Below are positions 46,186-57,783 of a DNA stretch of 64,000 nt, one piece after another; position 1 is the first letter of the stretch; each line of letters begins with the position of its first letter. The stretch is from Panorpa germanica (Eukaryota > Arthropoda > Insecta > Mecoptera > Panorpidae), in the NCBI GenBank assembly GCA_963678705.1, contig OY783203.1:44268347-44332346 (forward strand), read 5' to 3'. The notes below the pieces were generated by a model. That model was not told the DNA's origin and ran no database searches. It worked only from the letters and a program-made list of their open reading frames with translations. Both the position numbers and the translations under genes were made by a program.

Positions 46186-47254
46186 TTTTAATTGTAACTG
46201 AGTGAAGCATAATAATCATTTTCATTAATTTGCAATGTTTTCTAAATCCATCATAAAAAGTCTATTCTATCTATTTTTGCACGTAGTTAGAAGAAGACTT
46301 CATGTTCAATGCTTGATCTGATTTTTAAACCCTTCCCCCCAATATGTTCATGATCCTTTGCTCACCGGATTACCAACAACGACTTTCAGGATGATCAATA
46401 TATCCAGGCATATTTGAAATACAGTTCGACTTCAATACATGTTCGACTTTTAAACAACCTCATTTACAAGTCTTTCGTAAGCAAAACACTTCTGCTATTA
46501 TAGCTATTATTTAAAGCGCTGTCTTCAACTTCTCTATGCAAATAACTATAAGGAAGATGTCTTTACTGCACCAATTATAACTTAGTATGCATAACACTTA
46601 CTGCTGACATAAATGAGAATGTCTGCAAGTGCATAAGTACATGTAATTTACACCATACATGACTATGGCACAATATTTATTAGAGTGAGCGTTTAGATGA
46701 AAACTGTAAAACTTTTAAAGGTAGAATAGTTGGAAACATAGTTACAGTTTTGGTATAAGTTCTTGTTGATAAATGTTTTAGTTGAATAAGATATTTTATA
46801 CTTAAACAGTGAAAGCAATTCGAGTTTTAAGTGCTTGAGTTGTTAAGCTACTTTCAAGTTTATCACTTCAGCACTTACTATTATATTCACTATTTTCAAT
46901 AACAAAGTTATGAAATTCTGTTGCTTGTTCTTATTTTATACTCTGATCGATGTTGTATTTAAAGTTACAATATTATAGGTGCTAAATCAAATGTATACAA
47001 TCTTATAACAAAAGGTTTAGCTCATGCACGCTGTTAGTTCATAATCGTAGTACTTTGTAGTTAAATTGATTATTTGATTTACAAGTTTATAATTTTAATA
47101 AAGAAACCATATACTCGTATACATGTAGAGAATTTTAATTATTTTATATTACTTCATTATTTTACTGCTTTATTTGAGAGTCAAGGAGCATAACTAGCAT
47201 AACTTGAGTGCGCATGAGAGTGAGTGAGACATAAGCCTTGATTACCTGATACCT
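46186..47254. other. AT-rich non-coding stretch
   Basis: No gene or shared repeat was recognised. Confidence 0.5.
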
Positions 47255-47385
47255 GGAAAATGGCCGCCTGGTCAAGTTAGCAGGTATACGATCGTTGTAC
47301 ATACTAACACTACTCAATCGAACACATTTTGTTCATCAGAAAATAAGTGATATCTGGCGGTCCTGGGATCTTGGACTATAAGTAG
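47255..47385 (+). repeat. Dispersed repeat DR-E, copy
   Basis: Ends with CCTGGGATCTTGGACTATAA, matching the terminal block of 21985-22165. The upstream part is weakly similar. Confidence 0.35.
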
Positions 47386-47847
47386 ATAAACATTAGAAAG
47401 TAACAGATGATGAAACACCACAATACTTTAATAAATAAAGATTGTATCAATAGACAATGACAATATAACCTTGTACAACTAGATTAACATGTTTCCAAAA
47501 TACCACAGAAGGATAGTACAAAACACTGAAAAAATACCAAAAAATAAACTGAATCTGAAAAGGCAAAACCTAATTAATAAATTCAATTGCGTTTGGATAT
47601 TGATAAACTTAATAACTTAACAGATCAAACATGAAATTGTAAAACGGTTAAAGTATAAAAGAAGATGAATCACGTCCTTTTCTACTCAAAAGAAGGACAC
47701 AGGGCAAAACTTTTGAAGGAAGAAACAGTCCTTCCCAAAAAAGGTGGTTCGTCAAATTTTTAATATAATGAGAAAGTGAGGAGTAGAATTTTTCCACTAC
47801 CAAGATCTGCAGCGATAACGAGACTATAAAATAATTATAACTCAAGT
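47386..47847. other. AT-rich non-coding stretch
   Basis: No gene is recognised. A 65-codon minus-strand frame at 47648-47845 has no domain. Confidence 0.5.
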
Positions 47848-47938
47848 TATAAATATTTTACTTGCCCCAACGGCTAGGTATGGGGTAGGTATAACGCTTC
47901 AGCGCCATCTATTTTCAAGGCTATTCACATATATGTAT
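47848..47938 (-). repeat. Dispersed repeat DR-F, inverted copy
   Basis: Read on the minus strand: TTGAAAATAGATGGCGCTGA, AGCGTTATACC, then CCGTTGGGGCAAGTAAAATA, as in 27331-27417. Confidence 0.6.
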
Positions 47939-48040
47939 ATATATGTGGGCTATATATATTTATACATTTTTTTATGTTAAAAACTTTTTCTATGTGGTGT
48001 GAGTCTTACATGGTGCGATTTATAGAACGCGATTGTAAGA

Positions 48041-48565
48041 GTGTTATCCTTAGCTAACAATGTTTATTATTTAGAAAATAGAAAAAAACAAATCATTTTC
48101 TTTCAAATTATAAAGCAAAGAACTCACACATGTGACATTTATCTTAACCGTGTTTTTGATTCACCCATAAATCGTTTTAACTATATTCGTAGCACTACAA
48201 AACAACGGTATCTCTCTAAAAAGAAGACGCTGCATGGTCCAGATATGATTCGAAAGGTAAAAAGTCATATTCATGAAAATTCAGAGCGAAACGAAAAATA
48301 AAACGGGAAAACAGCCGCAGGTGCTACACTAAAGTACTCGTTAAATACTGAAAACTAAAGTAAAATTCAAACGGAAGCAGATGAAAGTACGAATGGAAAA
48401 TACCAAGAAGCTAGAGCGCTTACACTCGACCTACTCCTACGCCATGGAAACAGCAGTAAACGTGGACATACCCCCACTCTACTCCGAAGCGGCAGAGTGG
48501 AGTTCTGGAAAGTTGCTGTAAGAAATATATGCATTTCCCTATACGGAAAATAAACTTTGAACATT
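48041..48565 (+). other. Coding-like segment ending in AATAAA
   Basis: An 86-codon frame at 48041-48301 (K/R/N/H-rich, with IRSTTKQRYLSKKKTLHGPD) is followed at 48366-48551 by a GC-richer frame reading EARALTLDLLLRHGNSSKRG, then RVEFWKVAVRNICISLYGK, ending just before AATAAA at about 48547. An alternative frame at 48381-48521 gives LERLHSTYSYAMETAVNVDI. The codon composition and the poly(A) signal suggest an expressed small gene or processed copy, but stops separate the parts and I recognise no family. Confidence 0.3.
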
Positions 48566-49953
48566 GATTCTGAAGAAATGTTATGTTTTCTTTATTTATT
48601 TCGTTTAACGATTTATTTCCACACGATTTTTTTTCGCAGTGCGGCCTTAGCCTAAGAAAGCGGCGTCCAAAGTTTTTTTTTCCAACAATTTCTTTACAAT
48701 GTATTTAAATTCTAGGAGTAGTTACAAAAAACTCTAAACTCAAAAGTAATCACGACTCAAGACATGCGGCAATGTTTGAAATATTTCTATTGTTCACGTT
48801 CGTATAGAACTTAGTTCATTAAATTGTTCACCTGCAGCATTGCTGACGTCATCAAGTGACTATCGTATCGTGGTATCGTGGATTCGTGAATCGTACGGCC
48901 CTTAACTTACAAATAAATGTACCAATGTACGAGAACTGCTTTAGGGCATTATGTATCATATTCACGTACTGCTCGCAGCTCGTTTGAATAAAACCAAATA
49001 AAGGTAATTTCATTCTTGAGATTTTAAGGAATGTACTTGAATATATACAAAGATTAATGATTGTAATTAGCTAATTACCTTGCATTAGAGTAAGCAGTTA
49101 AATTTCTTTTTTATAATTAGAATAATTTTTCTTTTAAAATAATAAATTAAATTACATTTCATTTTATATGTAAAACCTTTTTCTAATTACTAATAGAAAT
49201 AGTACAAAAACAAAATTAAATATGAGTACAAAAAGGAATAAAAATTGGGTAAAACAAGTGCTAATTTATTTTTAATTACTATTGAAGATATAGTGGTGTG
49301 TTATCGTATTGGCTAAAAGCACAATTATCCAGGGTTCCCAACAACGGCAGTGTTGCTTACCTATTTCTAACAAATTTACACTGGATAAGGTTGAATCTCT
49401 TTAAAAGTTGTACGGAAAAAAAATGTAATCAGTCACAAATTTACACAGGATATATGGTATTGTAACACCTTTAACATTAAAACATTTATAAATTCAATCA
49501 TTCAAATTTGAATTGTTGGATCCTCAAATTCGCAACAAAGGGACTCTTTTTATGTCAGAAAAATCATTAAGTAGCCAATTATTAATGCAGCAGTTGCCAA
49601 TTATTCAAATAAAGAATTTATTTAAGAAGCTAAAATTTAATTGAATATTTAATCTAATATTGCTTTTAAACAGAAATAAAGAAATGAGAGCAGACACACT
49701 TACTATTTCCGCTTGAGCGTTAAAAAATATCGTCGGGTCGAGGAAATATTTGGAAGTAATATATGAAGAAAACAAATTGTGGGATAATGTTGGGCACCTA
49801 AGAATGCAAAGCTTTTGCAGCTGTACCGCACGGTAATACAACTATACATGAGAACTTATGCAGTAGGTGATTGAAGTGCGAATGTAGCCTAATTATAGGG
49901 AAGCCGCTGATTAATCAGCCCTTGTCAATATAAATTAAGGAAGCATATTTTTA
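48566..49953. other. AT-rich non-coding stretch
   Basis: No gene or shared repeat was recognised. Confidence 0.5.
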
Positions 49954-50346
49954 AAATTTAATTTATATAACGTCAGCCTATCCCCGATGCTGATATCTAT
50001 CACCAACGATCACCTATTATGTTGGCAGTTTTTTCTGCTGTCGTGGCTAGAAGCGTACCGAGTGAATATCGGAGGGGGTGGTCCACCCCATACTTGCCCG
50101 ATGTAGGCTGTAAAAACGGTTCAATTATGACTAGATCCAATTATTTCACATGTAAACTAAGAAAAAGTAATTTCGGATAGTCTGAAATGCAATTGTGACG
50201 TCTACACCGCTGCAGGATAAATATATGATGAATTAATTTACCTCGATACCAACCAAAACCAGAAAATATAGCTCTTGTCCTAGAATCGAAATCGAAGATA
50301 CAGCAGTGTAGCGTCACGTACCAATGCTCTCGCTCATTGTATCTTC
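49954..50346 (-). mobile_element. SINE copy split by an insertion
   Basis: Minus orientation. The 3' half (AATTTAATTTATATAACGTC to CTGTCGTGGC) occupies 49954-50048. The 5' half (CTACACCGCTGCAGGATAAA to CTCGCTCATTGTATCTTC) occupies 50204-50346. About 155 bp of DR-A-like sequence lie between, replacing roughly 14 bp of the SINE. Confidence 0.8.
50049..50203. repeat. DR-A-like insert inside a SINE
   Basis: GGAGGGGGTGGTCCACCCCA at 50070, CAATTATGACTAGATCCAA and a terminal AATTGTGACGT link it to 41845-42185 and the GTGACGTAA words of DR-A. The loss of SINE bases at the junction means it is not a simple cut-and-paste insertion, or that the ends have decayed. Confidence 0.5.
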
Positions 50347-51221
50347 AGGGGAGCATATACATAAATAATTGTTAGAATATTTCTTGCTCAAGGAATCGAG
50401 AGTGCACCTATACAGCCCCACATACAATGATGTTTTATCCCAAAACTCAAACTTTATGAGTGATTAGTTAATTACTAATTGACACTACTGAATATATGGT
50501 ACAACACATTACATATCTAATAAGACCACTTTAATACTCGTAACAAAATATCAAACTAGCAAAATTTAATATCATAAGTGAAAATGAGGTTTTCAGTAAA
50601 TGTTAAGTTTTGTAGTTGACGTAGCAATTTCCAACTCTTGCTAAGCAATCACTATAAGGGTTGGATTTTCAGATTTCCTTTTGTTTAAGCTACTTCCGGA
50701 TTTAACCACTTAAAAGTGACTGGTGTGAAGAGAAAGTTATGTTTAGAGATTAGTTTAGGACTGTGTTTCGTAGAACTAGGCGTATTATGTGTATAATCTA
50801 CAAGTACGAGTAACATCTCATCCCTAAAGTAATTATAAAATAAAATCCCGGCGTTATATTCTGAACTCCATTAAATATTTCTCAGAACCGTGTACGATGG
50901 AACCTGTCATTTTCGTGTCTAATATTCTTGGGATAATAATTTACTTATATCAGTTCCGTGATTATTATAAGTAGATTATATCTCTGAATAATTTATGAAT
51001 ATCAGATTTCATACAATTTTATTTTTAATATCATTAGGATTTAGCTTATTCTGCCTGCATGCCAAAACAATTTATATAATTCTTTTATATAGTCAAATTA
51101 TGACAGTTCGGCTGCGACTCATACTTAAAACAAGTTGTGGGGTATAAACTGCCAATACTACTAAAAAGCACTGACTCACTTATTTTTCAATAATGTATAT
51201 AGAAACGAATAAGATAAAATT
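50347..51221. other. AT-rich non-coding stretch
   Basis: No gene or shared repeat was recognised. Confidence 0.5.
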
Positions 51222-51305
51222 CATTATCGTATTATAGATTTATACTGCTCTTATAACCTCTTTTAGGTATAAGCCGCCGCTGAACCATCGTGATTTGGAC
51301 TATAT
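51222..51305 (+). repeat. Dispersed repeat DR-E, fragment
   Basis: CGTATTATAGATTTATACTG, then GCCGCCGCTGAAC and CGTGATTTGGACTATA. It matches 59212-59300 block for block. Confidence 0.5.
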
Positions 51306-51584
51306 AAATGAATCTATGTTTTCATATACTTGTATATATATATATTGTTAAACACAAAACATTATATTATATTGGATATTATTATGTATTTATTTATTTA
51401 ATGTTTTACCAATTAGCCATTACATTCTTCTGCAACTTAACTAACGTAAATTTCATCTAAAGTTATTCTATTCAATATTGATAAAGTTGGTTACCAAAAT
51501 CTCAAATGTCAAAACAATTAAAAAGGTAATTTTTTTTTTCAACGTTATAGAAAATTCTAATACATGGAACATCACATGAAGGAA

Positions 51585-51720
51585 ATATACCATCTCTTTT
51601 ATACAACAGAGACACTACTAAGTTTACTACTAACAGCTAAACTGAGTATCCCATGAAGTATTATATAACGAAGCTTGCCAAAAATGAAAAATAATCTCGA
51701 TTACTTATTGCTATTTATTT
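51585..51720 (-). repeat. Dispersed repeat DR-D, partial copy
   Basis: CCATCTCTTTTATACAACAG, TTACTACTAACAG, then ATGAAGTATTATATAACG follow the order at 35450-35560. Confidence 0.5.
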
Positions 51721-51882
51721 CTTGTAAAACAAGACCGCAATTAGGCCTCAGTGCTGCCACACATTTATTATTGCACTAGAGTAAGGCTCGAATTCGAGTG
51801 GAAAGAACCGAATTTTGTGGAAAACTTTCTTAATGTAACTAATATACTGTATTTATTTTAAAACCTTTTATATCCTTACCTA

Positions 51883-52077
51883 CTAAACTAAATAAATATA
51901 CTTAGGGTTTGTTTCTTCACCATTTGCTGTTAGTGATATGTTTATAGTAATATGAGACATGCCTATTTCTGTGTGGTTAAAGCGTAATGGTCCCATGTAT
52001 GATTTAAATATTGTTTTCCTAATGTGAGAACAGTTGCCGGCTGTAACAGAATTGATTTTACATAACATTTCTAGCAC
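51883..52077 (-). other. Candidate 3'-terminal exon or ORF remnant
   Basis: The minus strand is open for 64 codons and reads protein-like: INSVTAGNCSHIRKTIFKSY, MGPLRFNHTEIGMSHITINI, ANGEETNPKYIYLV. TTCTGTTACAG, a good acceptor, precedes the GNCSHI part at about 52040, and AATAAA lies about 25-30 nt past the stop on that strand. This would fit a last exon. The family is not recognised and no partner exon was found. Confidence 0.3.
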
Positions 52078-52179
52078 ACTAGTAAGTTGAATCTTGCACG
52101 CTGTCTTACAATTTATATGTTAGCTTATAAACTCACTTTTTACGGATTATTTTCTATTTTTTTATTGAAATATTGATTA

Positions 52180-52452
52180 ATATATCAATACTGGCGTTTC
52201 TATATGTTTAAATATCCAAAAGTTGACAGAAATACAGCTATTTAAAACTTGATGTTTAACTTTGCCGCTTTTGGTAGCTCTGCGTATGACGTCGTAGAAG
52301 AAATAAGTAACCGATATTATATCTTCTTTTCTTTCACAATAATCGTAATATAAAACTTGATGGGATGTGCGACTCAGCTATTAGAAATAAGTGACGTATC
52401 ACACACATATCGTGTAAGTTTCGTTTGTATAAAAGAGATGGCAAACCATCAG
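52180..52452 (+). repeat. Dispersed repeat DR-D, full copy
   Basis: From TCAATACTGGCGTTTCTATA through AAATATCCAAAAGTTGA, TTTGCCGCTTTTGG, TATGACGTCG and GTGACGTATCACACACA to TATAAAAGAGATGGCAAACC. It links 29748-29985 and 35440-35700 as one family. Confidence 0.6.
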
Positions 52453-53457
52453 ATGTGATATTACACGTAGATTTAATTTTTATACCTTTGAATCTCTTTA
52501 ATGACCATAGGGTATTTTATAGTATTACGACTTATTAACAAATAATTGTACACTTCAGGCACTAATCGACAATTTATCAATAGATAGAACAGTTTTATAG
52601 ACATTAAATTATGGTTCACAAGCAAGTTTGAATCTAGCAATACAAAAGCAATTTTCTACATAGAATACGAAAAAGAATTTTTTGAAGTTTAATACAGAGT
52701 ATGAAATATCATTCGTAACATTTTTTGTGTGCATCGAATTGACGAAAGAAAGAAATCTAATCAAAAAATATATTGAACAAATATAAAACTATCATTTATT
52801 CTGCTAATAAATTATATCAATACAAAATGTTAGTATACTTGTGTGTAATAAATGATGTAACAATAATAAATAAAATTGATTAAAAGCTATCATTTATTTG
52901 TTTCTTTTTATCAAAGCTGTCCTAAAAGGTAGATATTAATAGCTATTACAAAAATGTTATATTTCAATATTACTGCTACACTAATATGTTATAAGCAATG
53001 ATCTATTAGTTCAATTAATATAATTGACAGCTTGAAACGACACTGCAGGCTTTTATTATAGACGACAAGTGCGTCAATTAGTGCGACGCCGAGTAGGGTT
53101 GAGAAAGGGGGATATCGAAGAAACCATATACATATATTTTTATTATAAGATAAACTTAAATAATATTAATATAAGTGATTATGAATTTTCGTAGTCTCTG
53201 ACATACCATTCTGCAATTTGTGTTTTTTATGCTACTAGCTAAACCGGCCACGCATCGATGTGGCTCAGTCTGATATGAAATGAAAGGGAAGTAAACAAAA
53301 GATACACACCCACAAACACATACGACGATTAACTGGAAATGAATTCGATTTTCGAAAACACGTATGTTCACGACATCACTCAATGTTTCCAAATGCAGAT
53401 TTTAATTTAAATTTAATTTAAAAAATGGCAAATTCTGTAAGCATATAATTAGTTAAA
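52453..53457. other. AT-rich non-coding stretch
   Basis: No gene is recognised. The 78-codon minus frame at 53156-53392 has neither a domain nor splice context. Confidence 0.5.
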
Positions 53458-53545
53458 CAGGCTTAGAAAATATAGCATTGGTCCAGAAATCGAACTGAAA
53501 TGAATAATAGTTTGCCATCAACCTTTGCCAATATATGAACAAGAA
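53458..53545 (-). mobile_element. SINE fragment
   Basis: Minus orientation: GAAAATATAGCATTGGTCCA, then AGAAATCGAACTG (decayed box B) and TTTGCCATCAACC. Confidence 0.5.
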
Positions 53546-54179
53546 TATGTAAATTACCCACGAAATATAAATCTATCGCAGCTACGTATATTTTGGCTTT
53601 ACTGAACGATTATTACCAGTAAAATTACAATTTCCTTCAATTGAAATCGAGTCGATAAAGTTTTATCGTTAACAATACTAAAGACATTTTGGAATGATCT
53701 TTTTCACATGAACCCATTCATGCTAACAACTTCGTGAAGAGCAGCTATTTATAAACATTGGGGTCGTCTGGTCGCGATATTATTTCAGCAGTTTTTCTTT
53801 TCCTTTCCTTGAATGTTGTTTACGACTTTAGGGGTTTAACATACTCGTACATTCATTTGGTTCACGCGCTTGCTTCTTAATGTACGAGTATACATGCAGC
53901 GAGTAACAGTATATGGTGTAGCAATTTATTCTCACAAGTATTTAAGTAGAACAAATGCTTCCAATGTTTTTGTTTTATTCTTTTTCTATTTGTAAAAACA
54001 TTCTCTGTTTAAAAAGTTGTATTTTTCAACCTTATTTAGTTTATGAAATATACTATGTTAAGTTTAGTACATTTGTGTGGCTAAATTTACAATATAGTTA
54101 ATATTTATAATTTATCTAATAATAGCTACTTGCTTTTATCTAAAACATTACAAAACATAAACACTTGTTACTGCAGTAT
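53546..54179. other. AT-rich non-coding stretch
   Basis: No gene or shared repeat was recognised. Confidence 0.5.
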
Positions 54180-54385
54180 AACTACTTATGTTAGCAATAT
54201 TTATGGTGTCTTGACTTCATTGGTGTGAACTGCACTGTTTCCCAATTAGTTTTTTATAATTGAACACAATTTTTATAAATGAACACATAATCAATTTAAC
54301 TTTAGTAACAACAAAACCTAGAAAATATAGCGCTGATAGCGGGGATCGAACTCGTCAGGAATAACTGACGGTCACTGTACCGTCG
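54180..54385 (-). mobile_element. SINE copy
   Basis: Minus orientation: TTAGCAATATTTATGGTGTC, CTGCACTGTTTCCCAATTAG, ACATAATCAATTTAAC, AACAACAAAACCTAGAAAAT and box B GGGGATCGAACTCG. The 3' end and head are eroded. Confidence 0.72.
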
Positions 54386-55147
54386 AAGCGTTTCATTGTT
54401 TTACAGATTAGTATGTAAATTATGATATTAAAAATTTCCTTTTTTAATAATTTGTGTTATTTACATCGTTACACGAATTGTATCGAAACTCAAGAGTATG
54501 TACAAATGTCTACGAAGCATCCTCCAGTATGTATGTTTACTTAAGTTGTTAATTTCCTCCCTTGCAGCTAAACTATTGATCCTATAGACCTAATTTAAGT
54601 TTACTTATTTTTCTTTGAAAGACCTATTCAAAACAAATGTTATAAATTTTATAACAACAGGAAAAAGTCAATACACTATACACACAAAAACATGATCAAA
54701 CAGCAAACACAAAAGTTCTACAATAATATGAGAATACGTGATAACACACTTCTAAGACATTTAGGTCAATACACACATGAGTCTTCCATTTAAAGTCAAA
54801 AACACACTCCAAGGACAACATATTGTTAGAGTTAGACTACCCCAAAAGAACTCCTGCTTACACAGTAACCTGTTCCTTTTTAATATCATAGCAAGTAGGG
54901 AATTTTACAACATGTTTGTCGTATACAATATACTCGTACTTGACAGTTATATGGATTTAGGCTCAGGCTAGGTGCCACGTAGCAAAAAATACGACGTCTT
55001 ATTCTCATGAAGAAATTCAATTGTAATGTAGGAGAAATTTCTTTAATTTAAAATTCAATTTAAGTACATTTTATTATAAAGATATTTCTTATATCATAAA
55101 GAAACCTACGAAGAATAACAAAAGTAAAATATGTAAGTGCATAAATA
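54386..55147. other. AT-rich non-coding stretch
   Basis: No gene or shared repeat was recognised. Confidence 0.5.
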
Positions 55148-55225
55148 GTGGGGAGGTGCGATGAATTGTACGGGAGGTTGAAAAACCTTGAAATTTGTGT
55201 GGCGTAATTTATGGATGGATGATTT
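55148..55225 (-). repeat. Dispersed repeat DR-A, end copy
   Basis: The inverse of 5846-5925: GAAATTTGTGTGGCGTAATT, then TATGGATGGATGA at the terminus, preceded by GGTTGAAAAACCTTG. Confidence 0.55.
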
Positions 55226-55667
55226 ATGATAATAGGCCTTGCTATGTGTAGGTTTTCAATAGAGATTCAATTCTTTGTAGTGATATATTTGACAGCTGTC
55301 ATACTGAATGCACTGGCATTTCGAGATTAATGGCGGACCTGAGGCGGTACTCAATATTGAATCCTTCTTTTAGCCACGCGATATTCATTGTTTTTATTTA
55401 CTAGTTAATTAGCTAATATTACACTTATTTTTAGCTTCCACGTAAAATAAATTTTATCTACTCATAATTGAACCTCAAATAATTGAATTTTCTAGAAATA
55501 ATCTGGATTGCTTTTAAACATAGGACACAGGCATATGCCATAAAATTATTTTAGAATTAATAATATTGTGTTTTTGGATAGAAAAAATTTTTATGTTTTT
55601 GAAATTACCTTACTTTTAACCTCTTATAGATTTTTGAGAACAGGTAAATTTACTTTTTTTTGTATCT
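55226..55667. other. AT-rich non-coding stretch
   Basis: No gene or shared repeat was recognised. Confidence 0.5.
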
Positions 55668-55704
55668 ATTACGTGTTGCTAAATAAATTTTAGCAACACG
55701 TAAT
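55668..55704. repeat. Perfect 16-bp palindrome with 5-nt loop
   Basis: ATTACGTGTTGCTAAA at 55668-55683 is perfectly complemented at 55689-55704. It could form a small hairpin. A following T-run is absent, so it is not read as a terminator. Confidence 0.85.
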
Positions 55705-55808
55705 AAAATAAATTAAAAAATAAGTCAAATTTAACTAAACTCAAAGTAATCTACCTTTTACTTAAACGAAAATAATTAATAAGGATATATTAATCCTTGA
55801 TCATTGTA

Positions 55809-55925
55809 GAATATTGTCTTGTAGTGCAGTTTTGCATTTGCTAGTTTGCCATAAAATAATTTCAAGATTCATTTTTTGCTTCTCATATAGGAAATTGTCT
55901 TGCAGTGCAGTTTCACACATGCGAG
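55809..55925 (+). repeat. Diverged direct duplication of about 36 bp
   Basis: Units at 55809-55843 and 55890-55925 share ATTGTCTTG(T/C)AGTGCAGTTT and end in CTAG or CGAG. The spacing from start to start is about 81 bp. Confidence 0.7.
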
Positions 55926-56535
55926 CCTACTACAACTTATTTAAAGTGTTAAATTTTCTACCTGTAAAAACATCGCTCTTATAGCTTTTGTATTATATTG
56001 ACTGCATCAATGTCACAAATTCTATTTTATTCAGTATAACAAATCTCGTAATCCAGTCTATCAAAATTACCATAGAATCTATTTTATCCTGTATCAATAT
56101 ATTTTCAGTCTTCAATTCATAAATGAAACAACTTTTAATATATTACCCTTTTTATTTAGTATTTTGAGGTTAACACAAAAATGCTCTTATTTAACATATA
56201 CTATTTTACAATAACAAATTTCCACCCTTATCTACAGGGTAGCCGAAGTAGTTATACCTTAATTTCCAGCTTCCTCAAGCACATGCAGATGCAATTTCTG
56301 CACAATCTTCGCAAGTTTGTGGTCTATAAAGACTAGCATCGCACACCTCTAAGAGTAGAGGGAAATCAAATCATGATTTACTCCACACGGTGTAGTGTAT
56401 AACTCTTACTCTATAATAATCTACGAGTATAATACACAAATCTACAAAACATATAATTATTATATGAAAATTGATGCGAGATATAACCTAGCTGTTAAAA
56501 TCGCAGTAATATAATAAATAAGAATTTCTAACCAA
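55926..56535. other. AT-rich non-coding stretch
   Basis: No gene or shared repeat was recognised. Confidence 0.5.
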
Positions 56536-56770
56536 CTAGTTTAAATAAAAACTAAATTGTATGGGAGTGTAATAATTATATTTATCCATGCATCCGCATG
56601 GTAGAAAATTGCACCGTTTGAATACACTCGTACCAGCACCATGTAATTTAGAAGCACTTGTGCTAACTTTTTGCTTTGATAAACAAGAGAGCATGTTAAC
56701 AATTGTTGCCAATGGCAATGAAAGAACATTTGACATTTCCAATTCAACATTAGTTGCTGAGTTTTCATAG
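56536..56770. other. Coding-like island, strand undecided
   Basis: Three frames are open together for 60-75 codons: plus 56588-56770 (LVPAPCNLEALVLTFCFDKQ), minus 56536-56742 (ASKLHGAGTSVFKRCNFLPC) and minus 56541-56768. The base composition is more balanced than the flanks. No family is recognised and no splice pair is convincing. Probably a relic of inserted coding DNA. Confidence 0.25.
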
Positions 56771-57032
56771 TTTCCTAACTAAGCAACTTGCATACTGTTA
56801 TTTTGAGCTGTATTTGGCACTACAGTTACTTGTTCTTTTTGAGTGCTCAACTTTTTTGTAATATACTTCATTGTCTCACTGAAACGTGACTATAGGAGTT
56901 TTCATACTACAATACAATATGTAGTATGTACATGCGAGAACACAACAATCAATGAATACTTTTTAAAAACATTGCATCTAGAAAAACTCTTTTAAGGATA
57001 GTATTTTAATGTATGTTTTGTTAATGTATTTA
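56771..57032. other. AT-rich non-coding stretch
   Basis: Nothing recognised. Confidence 0.45.
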
Positions 57033-57080
57033 AATTATTTAATGTCGGCTTATTTCCGATGCTAAGTTCTCCGACTTTTT
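57033..57080 (-). mobile_element. SINE fragment, 3' end only
   Basis: Minus orientation: ATTTAATGTCGGCTTATTTC, CGATGCTAAGTTCTCCGAC. It is cut off after about 45 bp. Confidence 0.65.
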
Positions 57081-57218
57081 TAGCAGTATTCATCATCGGG
57101 TACCGAAATAAACATTTTATAAAAACACAAAAAAAAAAACGATCGCTAGGTCCTAGTCACCTAGTCAGTAGTGCCTGCAAGTTACTGGCAAAATAGCAAT
57201 ATTTAGAAATGTATATAC

Positions 57219-57256
57219 GAGTATATATACATATATATATATATATATGTATATAT
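57219..57256. repeat. TA-alternating tract
   Basis: A TACGAGTA word at its left edge leads into TATATA(CATATATATA)n with a TATGTATATATA end. Confidence 0.85.
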
Positions 57257-57570
57257 AAAATTATATAACTGCCCCTATTTCTTCTTAAATTAGAATAACA
57301 AACGTAACTGAAAATATTTTTGGACATATCCTTTAAAAGGGGCCAGGCCTATGTTTATTTTTAATTCATTTTAACCGACAACGAAATGTTTGAACCCTTT
57401 GTTTTTATTTTGAAGTGTAATATTCAACTTTGCGAAGCACTGAATATAAAATGAAAATTGTTATAAAGTTGAAAACCTTTTCTTTGTTTCTATATGGGCA
57501 CGATATATGGGTGCCCAACTAATATATTAATTTAATACGAAATATTATAAAATCTTGTATAAAAAACTAA

Positions 57571-57783
57571 TTTGACACAGTGGGCGACAGCATTCTTGCT
57601 TGATGCTGAGTGTTGTGTCTTTAGGTTCGATCCCAGGATAGAGTTATATTTAAATTGATTATGTACATACATAAGCCATAAACGTATTAGGCAGCGAACT
57701 TGTCTACATAAATCAGGCCACGACACCACAAAAACTGTCAACATAGTAGTCGTCAATGATAGGACTCAGCATTGGAAATAAAA
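57571..57783 (+). mobile_element. SINE copy, nearly full length
   Basis: Plus orientation: GACACAGTGGGCGACAGCAT head, TTGTGTCTTTAGGTTCGATC with box B, ATTGATTATGTACATACATA, GCCACGACACCAC, ATAGGACTCAGCATTGGAAA and an A-rich end. The 7-bp head stem is kept, with one G-U pair. Confidence 0.87.

Noticed and set aside
53055-53095. Possible SINE head (ATAGACGACAAGTGCG)
   Set aside because: Only a few bases match and the box-B region is absent.
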